Source of the DNA: Prolixibacter bellariivorans ATCC BAA-1284 | Lineage (GTDB): Bacteria; Bacteroidota; Bacteroidia; Bacteroidales; Prolixibacteraceae | Assembly: GCF_000621705.1 (NCBI RefSeq) | Contig: NZ_JHXO01000008.1 | Span: 186,001-250,000 of the forward strand | Length of the DNA: 64,000 nucleotides | Reading direction: 5' to 3' | In this document: positions 1 through 8,615 of the stretch, piece after piece | Position numbering within the stretch: position 1 is the stretch's first letter | Layout of the letters: each line of letters begins with the position of its first letter | Program-made: the position numbers and the translations under genes | Notes under the pieces: generated by a model | Database searches by the model: none | The model's input: the letters and a program-made list of their open reading frames with translations, nothing else | Told to the model about the DNA's origin: nothing

Positions 1-141
1 GTACAGGTCAAGAACCGATAAATCAAGGGGTTTGTAGAGCAACAGGAATAGAAACACAGCCAAACTGATTCCGAGGATTATCCGCAGATTACGCTTAAAA
101 TCGTCGTTAAACGGATATGGTTTATTCAGATAATCAAGCAT
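1..141 (-). CDS. LytTR-type membrane regulator, N-terminal fragment
   Basis: Only the first 47 codons lie in the window; the gene runs off the left edge with no stop. The visible protein starts MLDYLNKPYPFNDDFKR and continues into a hydrophobic stretch at about residues 20-36. Bacteroidota LytTR-family regulators commonly begin this way: a short cytoplasmic lead, several membrane helices, then a C-terminal LytTR DNA-binding domain. The DNA-binding part is outside the window, so the family call rests on the N-terminal resemblance alone. The ATG at 141 is the only good start. A perfect 20-bp palindrome lies 48 bp upstream. Confidence 0.55.
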   Translation of the reverse strand, partial: MLDYLNKPYPFNDDFKRNLRIILGISLAVFLFLLLYKPLDLSVLDLY

Positions 142-188
142 TGCTATTGGGCAATAAATGGCTCACTGAATTAAAGATACAACTTTGA

Positions 189-208
189 AAACGCTTTTAA
201 AAGCGTTT
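189..208. promoter_or_regulatory. Perfect 20-bp palindrome, operator-like
   Basis: The sequence AAACGCTTTTAAAAGCGTTT is its own reverse complement over 20 bases. It lies 48 bp upstream of the LytTR-type gene (minus strand) and about 100 bp upstream of the membrane protein gene on the plus strand. A dimeric repressor or activator site is the obvious reading. There is no T-run after it on either strand, so a terminator is less likely. No regulator can be assigned from the sequence. Confidence 0.5.
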
Positions 209-305
209 AAAAATCCTGTTTTGCACCATTCATCAACAGGAGAATTTATTTGTTCCTGTTCGGGTAAAAAAGTAACTTTAGGTACAGCAACGGTGTAACG
301 CCGGA

Positions 306-929
306 ATGATAGGAAATAAAGGCAAACGAAGGGGCTTCAAATCAAACAACGACCAACAGATGAGTAAGCATTTTTCCAATTCTTCTATCGGAAAGAAACT
401 CCTGTACATGACAGGTGTAGCCATTGTAGTAAACTTAATTGCCGGTCTGACTGCCGTTGAACTTTGGAAAGTCTTCCCCACTGTTGAGATTCATGGCCTC
501 TCGTATATGGCCGGTGGCGATTTGGTGACTTACTATTCGTTGGTCAATCTCCTCAACATTCTGCTAATTCTGATTCTGGCACGAAATCTCTATTTCAAGC
601 AACTGCACACCCTGACACCGTTCTCCGACGGCGTACTGCTGGGAATTGTTCTCGTCGTATTCAACTGGATTTTTAACATCATTTACATGGAAGCGAGTCA
701 TCCGGAACGCTCGCTCCCCGACTTCATTGTTGGAAAAAACCAGCCGGAAATCGGAATTGTCTGGCTAACGGCCATCATCACAGCAACCATCAGCGGCTGG
801 CTCTATCACAAACGATGGAAATCAAACAGCCATTTCTGGATGACAACCCTGGCAGTGGTAGCCATTCTGGATCTGGTGGCTCACCTGCTCACCATGGCCG
901 GTGTCAACTTAATAGACGTGAAACCATAA
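306..929 (+). CDS. Multi-pass membrane protein of unknown function
   Basis: I do not recognise a family. The 207-residue protein has about five hydrophobic segments (roughly residues 33-54, 75-96, 107-129, 149-167 and 176-199) separated by short loops, with a basic N-terminus. There are no enzymatic motifs. A second in-frame ATG at 360 would remove 18 residues and leave all membrane segments intact; neither start has a Shine-Dalgarno sequence, so the start is open. It stands alone between a divergent LytTR-type gene and a sigma factor gene. An integral inner-membrane protein is the only safe statement. Confidence 0.75.
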   Translation: MIGNKGKRRGFKSNNDQQMSKHFSNSSIGKKLLYMTGVAIVVNLIAGLTAVELWKVFPTVEIHGLSYMAGGDLVTYYSLVNLLNILLILILARNLYFKQLHTLTPFSDGVLLGIVLVVFNWIFNIIYMEASHPERSLPDFIVGKNQPEIGIVWLTAIITATISGWLYHKRWKSNSHFWMTTLAVVAILDLVAHLLTMAGVNLIDVKP

Positions 930-1163
930 TATTTGGTCGATCTCCGGGCGCAGGACAGATGAGGAGATAGACAAACTTCTTCGATAAAAACACACCTAAG
1001 CTGAAACTTTTTAACAATAGAAACAACAGAAACTACTCTAACCTGAAACATCAACAATCTCCTCCCGTGAAAAAAATCCGTAAAATTCCCTTCCCGTTAA
1101 AATATCCGTTCCCCTCATCCGTCTACCTCAATAGAAAGCAACGATAAAAACAAAGCAACGCGC

Positions 1164-1718
1164 GTGGCTCAAAAACTGAATATATCCGAAATCGTCAAAT
1201 CGTATAGCAACCGGCTAAGCGGGTTCATCCGGAAGCGGGTTGAAAATGCGGAGGACGCCGAGGATATTCTTCAGGAAGTTTTTTATCAGTTGGCTGAAGC
1301 CGACCGGTTGATGAAACCGATCGAACAATTAACAGCGTGGTTGTTTACGGTCACCCGGAATCGCATTACCGACCGTTACCGGAAAAAACAGCCGGATCTT
1401 TTCGCCGAGTTCTATTCCGACGAAGAAGAGGAACAAGCCATGGAAGAGTTCGGAGCCATTCTTGCCGACGAACAGGATACACCCGAAAACAAGTATATCC
1501 GAACGCTGGTGTGGGAAGAACTGGAAGATGCACTGGAGGCTCTTCCACCCGAACAGCAGGATGTTTTCCGGTGGACCGAATTCGACGGGAAATCTTTCAA
1601 AGAGATTGCCGAACAAACCGGAGAGCCGGTCAATACCTGGATATCGCGGAAACGCTACGCTGTAGTCTACCTGAGAGAACGATTGAAAATTTTATACGAC
1701 GAATTAATAAACAATTAA
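1164..1718 (+). CDS. ECF-type RNA polymerase sigma factor
   Basis: This 184-residue protein has the two-domain layout of extracytoplasmic-function sigma factors. Sigma region 2 spans about residues 8-75 (acidic EDAEDILQEVF followed by LTAWLFTVTRNRITDRYRK). Sigma region 4 spans about 120-175 (LEALPPEQQDVF, then the helix-turn-helix FKEIAEQTGEPVNTWISRKR). Between them is an unusually acidic linker rich in D/E. The start is GTG at 1164; no ATG precedes region 2. It is followed after 11 bases by a small membrane protein gene, probably in one transcript. That partner is not a recognisable FecR or zinc anti-sigma factor, though it could play that part. Confidence 0.9.
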   Translation: MAQKLNISEIVKSYSNRLSGFIRKRVENAEDAEDILQEVFYQLAEADRLMKPIEQLTAWLFTVTRNRITDRYRKKQPDLFAEFYSDEEEEQAMEEFGAILADEQDTPENKYIRTLVWEELEDALEALPPEQQDVFRWTEFDGKSFKEIAEQTGEPVNTWISRKRYAVVYLRERLKILYDELINN

Positions 1719-1729
1719 AACATACGATC

Positions 1730-2104
1730 ATGATGCCTACCATGTCATACCGAAGAAAGAGATTCATTTTTGCACCACTATTTATTGTGATGCTGGCCGC
1801 AGTAAGTGCCGTTACCATGCTATTATGGAATGCCCTTATGCCTGACATTTTTCACCTAACAGAGATTACTTTCTGGCAGGCAGCCGGACTGCTGATTCTG
1901 GCCCGCCTGTTCTTCGGCGGCTTCCGCCCGCATGGCGGCTGGCCAAGTCATACCTGGAGAAACAAACTCCGCGCTAAAGTATCTGACATGACGCCCGAAG
2001 AACGCGACCGTTTTTTCCGCCGGATGCACAGCCATTACCATCACTGGCATCCCGATTTCTCCGAAATGGATAAAGAACCGTCAAAAAAAGATAAAACAGA
2101 ATAA
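1730..2104 (+). CDS. Small membrane protein downstream of ECF sigma factor
   Basis: The 124-residue product has two hydrophobic helices (about residues 13-36 and 44-62) followed by a hydrophilic, histidine-rich tail containing MTPEERDRFFRRMHSHYHHW. The tail resembles the charged MTPEER-type helices of Spy/CpxP-like proteins, but the match is short. The open frame extends upstream over the sigma gene in another register. The real start is the ATG at 1730, 11 bases after the sigma stop codon, so the two are very likely co-transcribed. A role as a membrane anti-sigma or sensing partner is inferred from position only. Confidence 0.7.
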   Translation: MMPTMSYRRKRFIFAPLFIVMLAAVSAVTMLLWNALMPDIFHLTEITFWQAAGLLILARLFFGGFRPHGGWPSHTWRNKLRAKVSDMTPEERDRFFRRMHSHYHHWHPDFSEMDKEPSKKDKTE

Positions 2105-2415
2105 TCCCAATTCAATAACCAGGTAATGGAACAACTGATTTTTAGAAAACAATTCGGTACACCTTCGCGGGAAGCGGAAACGGTCAGCTATACGCACATT
2201 TTCAGCTTTGCGTTTATCACCATCATTCGCACTCAGCAAAGTCTGGAAGTAAGATGGTCGTTCTTTTTCCTGCCGGTGTAGAACAAAATCTCTCGTCAGC
2301 CGTATTCTTATAGATTACATTCGGTTGTCGCTCCTGTCCGGGGCTTAATTTTTCGATAAGGAAACGCCAAAACCATTTTTTTGGTTTTCCTTTGCCAACC
2401 GAAGAGATTCCTGAT
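2105..2415 (+). other. Gap before the ABC operon; possible 51-residue ORF and a hairpin
   Basis: A short frame from ATG 2126 to TAG 2281 encodes 51 residues (begins MEQLIFRKQFGTPSRE) with no family I recognise; it may be spurious or the remnant of a longer gene. At 2369-2388 a 7-bp inverted repeat (AAAACCA, six T, TGGTTTT) forms a weak T-rich hairpin 27 bases before the probable ABC start at 2416. It could be a terminator for the sigma operon or part of the ABC leader. Nothing else is visible. Confidence 0.35.
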
Positions 2416-4173
2416 ATGCGCAAAAGAAAAAAACAAGATACAACAGCTCCAAAGAAAAAAGTCAACTTGTTTGCATTGCTGAAACCATACCGGTTGATGG
2501 TGATGCTGCTCGTGCTTTTTGCCCTCCTGGGCAACGGGGCCAACCTGATCATCCCGAAAATCATTTCGCACGGCATCGATACATTCAACAGTGGGCATTA
2601 CGTCTTTAGAACCATTGCCCTCGAATTTTTGATAGCTACTGCGGCCATCTTTTTCTTTACCTATTTGCAGGCCATTGTGCAAACATACGCTTCCGAGCGC
2701 GTTGCTTTCGACCTCCGGAAAAAACTCTCCGACAAAATATCGCGGCAGAGTTTTTCCTTTATCAGCGAAAACAATCCGTCGAAGCTGCTCACCAATCTCA
2801 CGTCCGACATGGATTCGGTGAAAACATTTGTGGCTCAGGCCGTCGCATCCATTATTTCCTCGGTGTTTGTCATCCTCGGAACCTGCGTGCTCCTCCTCAC
2901 CATCGACTGGAAACTGGCCCTTCCGGTGATTACCATGATTCCCATCATCGGCTTTGCCTTTTACATGGTACTGAAGCGGGTGCGTGTATTGTTCAAACGT
3001 AGCCGCGAAGTAGTCGACTGGCTCAACAAGGTCATCAACGAAAGCATTTTGGGTGCCGCCATCATCCGCGTGGTAAATGCGCAGCAAACCGAGTACCGGA
3101 AGTTCCTGTCGGCAAATACCGAAGCAAAAGATTTGGGCATCTCCATCCTCACACTGTTTGCCACGCTTATTCCGGTCATCACTTTCGTAGCAAACCTGGC
3201 CACGCTGACCATCCTGGCACTGGGAGGACATTACGTCATCAACGGAAGTATGACGCTGGGTAATTTTGCCGCCTTTAACAGTTATGTGGCCATTCTTATC
3301 TTTCCCATCATTGTTATCGGGTTCATGAGCAACGTCATTGCGCGGGCAACAGCCTCGTACGAGCGAATTGACAAAGTGATGAAAGCTCCGGAAACCGTCG
3401 ACAAGGGCACCATCGAAAAGCCGATCGAAGGAAATATTGAACTACAAAATGTTACTGTTTCTTACGAAGGAAAACCAGCGTTGAAAAGCGTTTCGCTGAA
3501 CATCCAGGCAGGTTCGCAAACAGCCATCATCGGACCAACAGCCGCCGGAAAAACGCAACTGCTCTATCTCCTGACGGGATTGATTCATCCGGATGAAGGA
3601 ACAGTCCTGTTCGACGATATTCCGCTGGACGATTACCGGAAAGAAACGTTCCATAACCAAATTGGCTTCGTCTTTCAGGACAGCGTGATGTTCAACCTCA
3701 GCCTGCGCGAGAACATTGCTTTCAGCGACACCGTAACTGACCAATCGCTTGAGAAAGCCATCGAAACCGCCGAGCTGAAAGAGTTTGTTCAAACGCTACC
3801 GAAAAAGCTGGATACATTAGTTTCCGAACGGGGAACCAGCCTTTCCGGCGGACAAAAGCAGCGCATTATGCTGGCGCGGGCACTGGCACTCAATCCCAAA
3901 ATCCTGCTGCTCGACGACTTCACCGCAAGGGTCGACCAGCAAACCGAACAGAAAATCATTGGCAACGTACTGAAGAATTACCCCGATTTGACCTTGATTT
4001 CGGTTACCCAGAAGATAGCACCGGTAAAACATTACGAGCAAATCATCCTCCTGATGGAAGGTGAAGTAGTTGCCGCCGGAAAACATGAAAAACTACTGGA
4101 AACCTCGCCGGAATACATGCAGATATACCAGTCGCAAAAAAGCACCAGCCACTATGAAACAACGACATCATAA
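2416..4173 (+). CDS. ABC exporter half-transporter, degenerate-site subunit
   Basis: A 585-residue type IV ABC exporter: six-helix membrane domain (about residues 20-310) fused to a nucleotide-binding domain. Walker A is GPTAAGKT (373-380) and the signature LSGGQ (476-480) is canonical. The residue after Walker B Asp500 is Asp501 instead of the catalytic Glu, and the H-loop histidine is replaced by Gln532 (SVTQK). These changes are the hallmark of the degenerate-site subunit in heterodimeric exporters such as TM287/288 and BmrCD. The ATG at 2416 is preferred; an in-frame TTG at 2392 is less likely. The partner gene follows after 120 bases. The substrate cannot be read from sequence; multidrug or lipid export is usual for the family. 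Confidence 0.92.
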   Translation: MRKRKKQDTTAPKKKVNLFALLKPYRLMVMLLVLFALLGNGANLIIPKIISHGIDTFNSGHYVFRTIALEFLIATAAIFFFTYLQAIVQTYASERVAFDLRKKLSDKISRQSFSFISENNPSKLLTNLTSDMDSVKTFVAQAVASIISSVFVILGTCVLLLTIDWKLALPVITMIPIIGFAFYMVLKRVRVLFKRSREVVDWLNKVINESILGAAIIRVVNAQQTEYRKFLSANTEAKDLGISILTLFATLIPVITFVANLATLTILALGGHYVINGSMTLGNFAAFNSYVAILIFPIIVIGFMSNVIARATASYERIDKVMKAPETVDKGTIEKPIEGNIELQNVTVSYEGKPALKSVSLNIQAGSQTAIIGPTAAGKTQLLYLLTGLIHPDEGTVLFDDIPLDDYRKETFHNQIGFVFQDSVMFNLSLRENIAFSDTVTDQSLEKAIETAELKEFVQTLPKKLDTLVSERGTSLSGGQKQRIMLARALALNPKILLLDDFTARVDQQTEQKIIGNVLKNYPDLTLISVTQKIAPVKHYEQIILLMEGEVVAAGKHEKLLETSPEYMQIYQSQKSTSHYETTTS

Positions 4174-4293
4174 AACGCTCATTAGTGCCGCTGCTGCGAC
4201 AATAAACAGCCGGCCCTCTTTACTCGTAGAGAGGGGAAATCCTGACACCGTCAGGATGGAGTGAGTAAAAGAAACGAAACTGAAAAGTACTAC

Positions 4294-6057
4294 ATGGATT
4301 ACAACCTCTATACATCCTCCGCAGACAACGGAAAAAAGAAATCGACGTTCACCTCGCTGAAGTCGTTGGTTTCCCACATGGTCGAAGAAAAACGCATCCT
4401 CATCACTGCGTTCATCGCCATGCAGGTCGCTGCAGCACTTACGTTGCTCGGGCCTTTGCTCATCGGGCACACCATCGATGCGTATATACAGACCAAACAG
4501 TTTCACGGCGTGCTCGTTTTCAGTGGTATACTGTTGGTGATGTACATCATCTCACTATTTGCCGGCTACCTGCAAACCAAGCTGATGGGCACCGTAGGAC
4601 AACGCATGCTATTTACACTGCGCAACGCCCTTTTCAACAAAATACAGGAATTACCCTACGATTTCTTCAACCAGAACAAAGCCGGTGACCTCATCTCGCG
4701 TCTCAATAACGACACCGACAAGGTGAACCAGTTTTTCTCACAATCGCTGATGCAGTTTGTCCGCTCCATTCTCGTTATGATTGGCGCCGGCATTTTCCTG
4801 CTCTCCATCAACCTCGAGCTGGGAGCAGCAGCCCTCGCACCGGCGGTTATCATCTGGCTCATCACCCGTTTTGCGTCGCCTTGGGTAAAGAAGCGTAATT
4901 CCATTAACCTGAAAAGCGTGGGCAACCTCAGCTCCGAGGTACAGGAAAGCCTCAACAATTTCAAGGTGATTGTAGCCTTTAACCGCCGCGACTATTTCCG
5001 GAGACGGTTCGACGAGGCTAACCAGGACAATTACAACACCTCCGTGAAGGCAGGCATCGCCAACAACCTCTTCATGCCGGTGTACACCTTCTTCTCCAAC
5101 ATCGGTCAGCTGGTGGTGCTCACCTTCGGCATCTATCTGATTTCGACCAACCATTTCACCATCGGTTTGCTCATCAGTTTCCTGGCATATATCACCAACT
5201 TTTACAATCCGCTGCGGCAGCTCGCTTCGTTATGGGCCAGTTTCCAGGTGGCCATGGCGGCCTGGGACCGCATTGCGAGAATCCTGAATATGGAAAACAA
5301 CATGCCATTGCTTGCAGTCGCTACCAATGATGAATCGAAAGCGCTCCTCTCCTTCCGGAATGTGTCGTTCACCTACCCCAACGGCACCGAGGTGCTACAC
5401 CACATCAACTTCGATTTGGAAAAGGGAAAAACATACGCCTTCGTCGGGCCGACCGGAGGAGGAAAAACCACCACGGCTTCACTCATTTCGCGCCTTTACG
5501 ACCCGACCAGTGGAACAGTGTGGCTCGATGGTAGAAACATTGGCTCTTACACGCCGGAAGAGCGCTCCCGCAAAATCGGATTCATCCTGCAGGAACCGTT
5601 CCTCTTCAGCGGCACCATTCGTGATAACATACTGTATGGCAACGAAGCCTACCGGGAATACAAGGACAGCGAATTGACCAAACTCATCCATAACGCGGGA
5701 CTGGAATCGCTGCTGCAACGCTTTGACCAAGGCCTCGACACCAAAGTCGACGTTTCCGGCGACGGAATCAGCCTCGGACAAAAGCAGCTCATCGCCTTCA
5801 TGCGAGCCGTTCTAAGGCAACCCGACCTGCTCATCCTCGACGAAGCCACGGCCAACATCGACACCGTGACTGAGCAGCTGCTCGATGAAATCCTGCAGAA
5901 GTTGCCGACGCACACCACCAAAGTCATCATCGCGCACCGGCTGAACACCATTGCCAACGCCGACGAGATTTACTTCGTTAACTCCGGGGAAGTAACCCGC
6001 GCCGGCTCCCTCGCCGATGCGGTGCAAATGCTAAAAGACGGCAAAATGGCAAGCTAA
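4294..6057 (+). CDS. ABC exporter half-transporter, catalytically competent subunit
   Basis: Partner of the preceding gene: 587 residues, membrane domain at about 20-325, then an ATPase domain with Walker A GPTGGGKT (385-392), Walker B LILDE (Glu517) and the H-loop histidine (His548 in IIAHRL). Its signature is ISLGQ (492-496) rather than LSGGQ. It therefore supplies the normal catalytic machinery but a degenerate signature, exactly complementary to its partner, which predicts one active and one inactive ATP site in the dimer. I chose the ATG at 4294 because Bacteroidota homologues often begin MDYNL; an in-frame GTG at 4261 is possible. The 87 bases between the partner's stop and that GTG hold no gene. 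Confidence 0.92.
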   Translation: MDYNLYTSSADNGKKKSTFTSLKSLVSHMVEEKRILITAFIAMQVAAALTLLGPLLIGHTIDAYIQTKQFHGVLVFSGILLVMYIISLFAGYLQTKLMGTVGQRMLFTLRNALFNKIQELPYDFFNQNKAGDLISRLNNDTDKVNQFFSQSLMQFVRSILVMIGAGIFLLSINLELGAAALAPAVIIWLITRFASPWVKKRNSINLKSVGNLSSEVQESLNNFKVIVAFNRRDYFRRRFDEANQDNYNTSVKAGIANNLFMPVYTFFSNIGQLVVLTFGIYLISTNHFTIGLLISFLAYITNFYNPLRQLASLWASFQVAMAAWDRIARILNMENNMPLLAVATNDESKALLSFRNVSFTYPNGTEVLHHINFDLEKGKTYAFVGPTGGGKTTTASLISRLYDPTSGTVWLDGRNIGSYTPEERSRKIGFILQEPFLFSGTIRDNILYGNEAYREYKDSELTKLIHNAGLESLLQRFDQGLDTKVDVSGDGISLGQKQLIAFMRAVLRQPDLLILDEATANIDTVTEQLLDEILQKLPTHTTKVIIAHRLNTIANADEIYFVNSGEVTRAGSLADAVQMLKDGKMAS

Positions 6058-6506
6058 AAATGGTTACAGGTTAAAAGGGTTTCAAGTTTCAGGTTAGGCT
6101 TCGCCGTTTCTGTAACTTATTTATTTACTACTATTTATGTTGTTAAAGAGCTATAGGTTTCAGGTTGCGATTTGAGATTTAGTGTTATTGTATTTTCCAT
6201 TACTCATTGTTCATTGATTAAAGGGCTTCAGGTAGTACCGTTTTCTGTTGTTGGGGCATAGTTTTATCTGTCAAGTTATTTTAGGAAAAATCACTTTTGA
6301 TACCCTCTCATTCGTAAATACGTCTTATCATATTTGAAATTCCAATCGCAACCACATGATTTGAACAGGATTAATCCAACACCTGTTTTCAGGCATCTAA
6401 AATGTCGAATGCTTTCCCGTTCATTTCGCTATTTTTAGCATTGCGATAATGCTAATCTGCTTTGTTGCACGAATACGATTCAGTAACCAACAAAAACAGT
6501 AAACCC
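6058..6506. other. Gene-free stretch with decayed repeats and a hairpin
   Basis: No convincing gene. Three related but decayed copies of a motif resembling TTAAAGGGcttcAGGTT start near 6071, 6143 and 6218, spaced about 72-75 bases, with GTTTCAGGTT present around 6087 and 6157. Just before the downstream gene, an 8-bp perfect inverted repeat (TTAGCATT, 5-base loop, AATGCTAA) lies at 6435-6455. It has no T-run and sits about 50 bases before the likely GTG start, so an operator or leader hairpin is more plausible than a terminator. Confidence 0.45.
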
Positions 6507-8546
6507 GTGAAAAAACAATCGCTTTTCCTATTGGCTATGTTCCTTCTGATGTTTTCACCGGCCTTAACCAAGGCACAAGCCGGAAGTCCCATTCCGGCAA
6601 CAACCGTAAACGATATCATTCAAAAACTGACGGAAAAATACGGTGACAGTACTGCCGAGCGGATGGAACACGGAGTGAAGCATGCCGCCTCATTGTGGCG
6701 TGCCAATGATGGTACCGCAAAAGAGTTCACCTCATTCTGCCTTGATAATTACATTAATAAAGCGACTGACCGTGAAGCTTTTTTCAAAAAAGTCAGCCAG
6801 TATCTGGAAGCTTTAAACGGCCATTTTGATGAAATAACCCTGGCACTACAAAAGAACGTTCAACTGGCAACCGGTCCACTATTACCTATCGACAAAATGT
6901 TTGCAGGTTATTCAGTAGGAGTACATTTGCAGTCGGACCTGTATCGTAACAAAATTGCTTTTGCCATTGCACTGAACTTTCCTTATTATCCATTAGCGGA
7001 TAAAGAAAAATTCGCCTCAATGTGGAATCGGGAGGAATGGGCTTACGCCAGATTAGGAGACCTCTTCGTAGCACGCGTTCCGGCCAAATTAGAGCAGGCC
7101 TATGCCGAAGCAAACACGAAGGCTGATTTGTACATTTCGGAATACAACATCGAAATGGGGCACTTGCGCACCGACGATGGCAAACAACTTTTTCCGGATG
7201 ATATGGTGCTGCTTTCGCACTGGAACCTTCGCGACGAGATTAAGGCTGACTATGCCGATGAAGAGCAAGGTCCGAAAAAGCAGGATATGATTTACGAGGT
7301 GATGAAACGAATCATCGACCAGGATATTCCTGAAAAGGTAATCAATAATCCGGCATATGGATGGAAACCCTTTGCCAACAAGCTTTACAGTAATGGCAAA
7401 GAAGTTGCCTTTAAACCCGAGCCCAATACCCGTTATCAGCAAATTCTGAACAACTTCCATGCATTGCGTGCTATCGATGCTTACTACCCGGAAATGAATA
7501 CCTATATCAAACGAAATTTTTCGGGCGATATGGAAATTCCGCAACCGGAAGTCGAAGCATTGTTTGATACCTACCTCCGGTCACCGGAACTAAAGCAAAT
7601 CGGTGCGCTTATCGTCGAAAGGCTTGGCCGTCCGCTTCGTCCGTACGACATCTGGTACGACGGATTTAAAACAAGGAGTTCTATTCCGGAACAAACACTG
7701 AACGAAAAAACAGAAGCCTATTATCCCGATCCGAAAGCATTTAAGGAAGATATGCCGAACCTTTTGAAACAGTTGGGATGGTCAGATGAAAGAGCCAATT
7801 TCATTGCTTCGAAGATTGCGGTTGATCCCGCACGAGGTTCAGGTCACGCATGGGGCGCACAGATGATTGGCGAGAAATCACATTTGCGTACTCGTATTCC
7901 CTCAACCGGGATGAACTACAAAGGATATAACATTGCTGTTCATGAATTCGGTCACAATGTAGAGCAAACCATTTCGCTTTACAACATGGATTATTACATG
8001 ATGCACGGCGTTCCAAGCACTGCATTCACTGAAGCGCTGGCCTTTATTTTCCAAAGCCGCGATTTGAAATTACTGGGTATCACCGATGAAAATCCGCAAA
8101 CCAAATATCTGAATGCATTGGATAATGGTTGGTCTCTCATGGAAATCATGGGCGTGGGCATGGTCGATATGAAAGTATGGAAGTGGTTATATGCTCACCC
8201 CAACGCCGATGCAGCCGCATTGAAAATGGCTGTCATCAATATCTCGAAAGATGTTTGGAATACTTACTTTTCACCAGTTTTCGGAACGAAAGACGAGCCG
8301 ATTCTGGCCATCTATTCACATATGATTTCCTATCCGTTGTATCTGCCGGCTTATTCATATGGTCAGCTCATCGAATTCCAACTGGAGGAATATCTGAAAG
8401 GAAAGAACTTCTCTGACGAGATTGACCGCATTTACGAACAAGGCCGTCTGACTCCCCAGCAATGGATGGAAGAAGCCGTTGGACAAAAGATTTCAGCACA
8501 ACCTGTTTTGAATGCAGTGGACGAAGCGCTGAAAGCCATTAAATAG
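6507..8546 (+). CDS. Secreted HExxH zinc metallopeptidase, family uncertain
   Basis: A 679-residue protein with an N-terminal signal peptide (basic KKQS, hydrophobic core to about residue 22, likely cleavage after ALTKAQA). The zinc-binding motif HEFGH is at 479-483. An acidic candidate third ligand, Glu509 in TAFTEALAF, lies 26 residues after the second histidine, which is the gluzincin arrangement (M2/M3-like). The long helical N-terminal half fits the M2/M3 fold, but I cannot place it in a named MEROPS family. GTG 6507 is chosen because it starts exactly at the signal peptide; a TTG at 6462 would add 15 non-signal residues. It is monocistronic, ending at a strong terminator. Export suggests digestion of periplasmic or extracellular peptides. 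Confidence 0.8.
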   Translation: MKKQSLFLLAMFLLMFSPALTKAQAGSPIPATTVNDIIQKLTEKYGDSTAERMEHGVKHAASLWRANDGTAKEFTSFCLDNYINKATDREAFFKKVSQYLEALNGHFDEITLALQKNVQLATGPLLPIDKMFAGYSVGVHLQSDLYRNKIAFAIALNFPYYPLADKEKFASMWNREEWAYARLGDLFVARVPAKLEQAYAEANTKADLYISEYNIEMGHLRTDDGKQLFPDDMVLLSHWNLRDEIKADYADEEQGPKKQDMIYEVMKRIIDQDIPEKVINNPAYGWKPFANKLYSNGKEVAFKPEPNTRYQQILNNFHALRAIDAYYPEMNTYIKRNFSGDMEIPQPEVEALFDTYLRSPELKQIGALIVERLGRPLRPYDIWYDGFKTRSSIPEQTLNEKTEAYYPDPKAFKEDMPNLLKQLGWSDERANFIASKIAVDPARGSGHAWGAQMIGEKSHLRTRIPSTGMNYKGYNIAVHEFGHNVEQTISLYNMDYYMMHGVPSTAFTEALAFIFQSRDLKLLGITDENPQTKYLNALDNGWSLMEIMGVGMVDMKVWKWLYAHPNADAAALKMAVINISKDVWNTYFSPVFGTKDEPILAIYSHMISYPLYLPAYSYGQLIEFQLEEYLKGKNFSDEIDRIYEQGRLTPQQWMEEAVGQKISAQPVLNAVDEALKAIK

Positions 8547-8562
8547 CCTGCTTTTCCTTACG

Positions 8563-8600
8563 AAAACAGGGCATCTCCGCTAGTGGAAATGCCCTGTTTT
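8563..8600. terminator. Bidirectional intrinsic terminator
   Basis: A perfect 12-bp stem (AAAACAGGGCAT with ATGCCCTGTTTT) around a 14-base loop, with A-run on one side and T-run on the other. It sits between the metallopeptidase and the convergent oxidoreductase gene and can serve both. Confidence 0.9.
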
Positions 8601-8615
8601 ATTTTGTATTATTCT

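Noticed and set aside
1337-1729. N-terminal extension of the small membrane protein across the sigma gene
   Set aside because: It is the out-of-frame shadow of the sigma factor; the true start at 1730 follows the sigma stop codon.
2308-3231. 307-codon minus-strand ORF
   Set aside because: It runs antisense to the ABC transporter gene; its residues are low-quality (rich in Gly, His, Cys, Gln) and it has no family resemblance.
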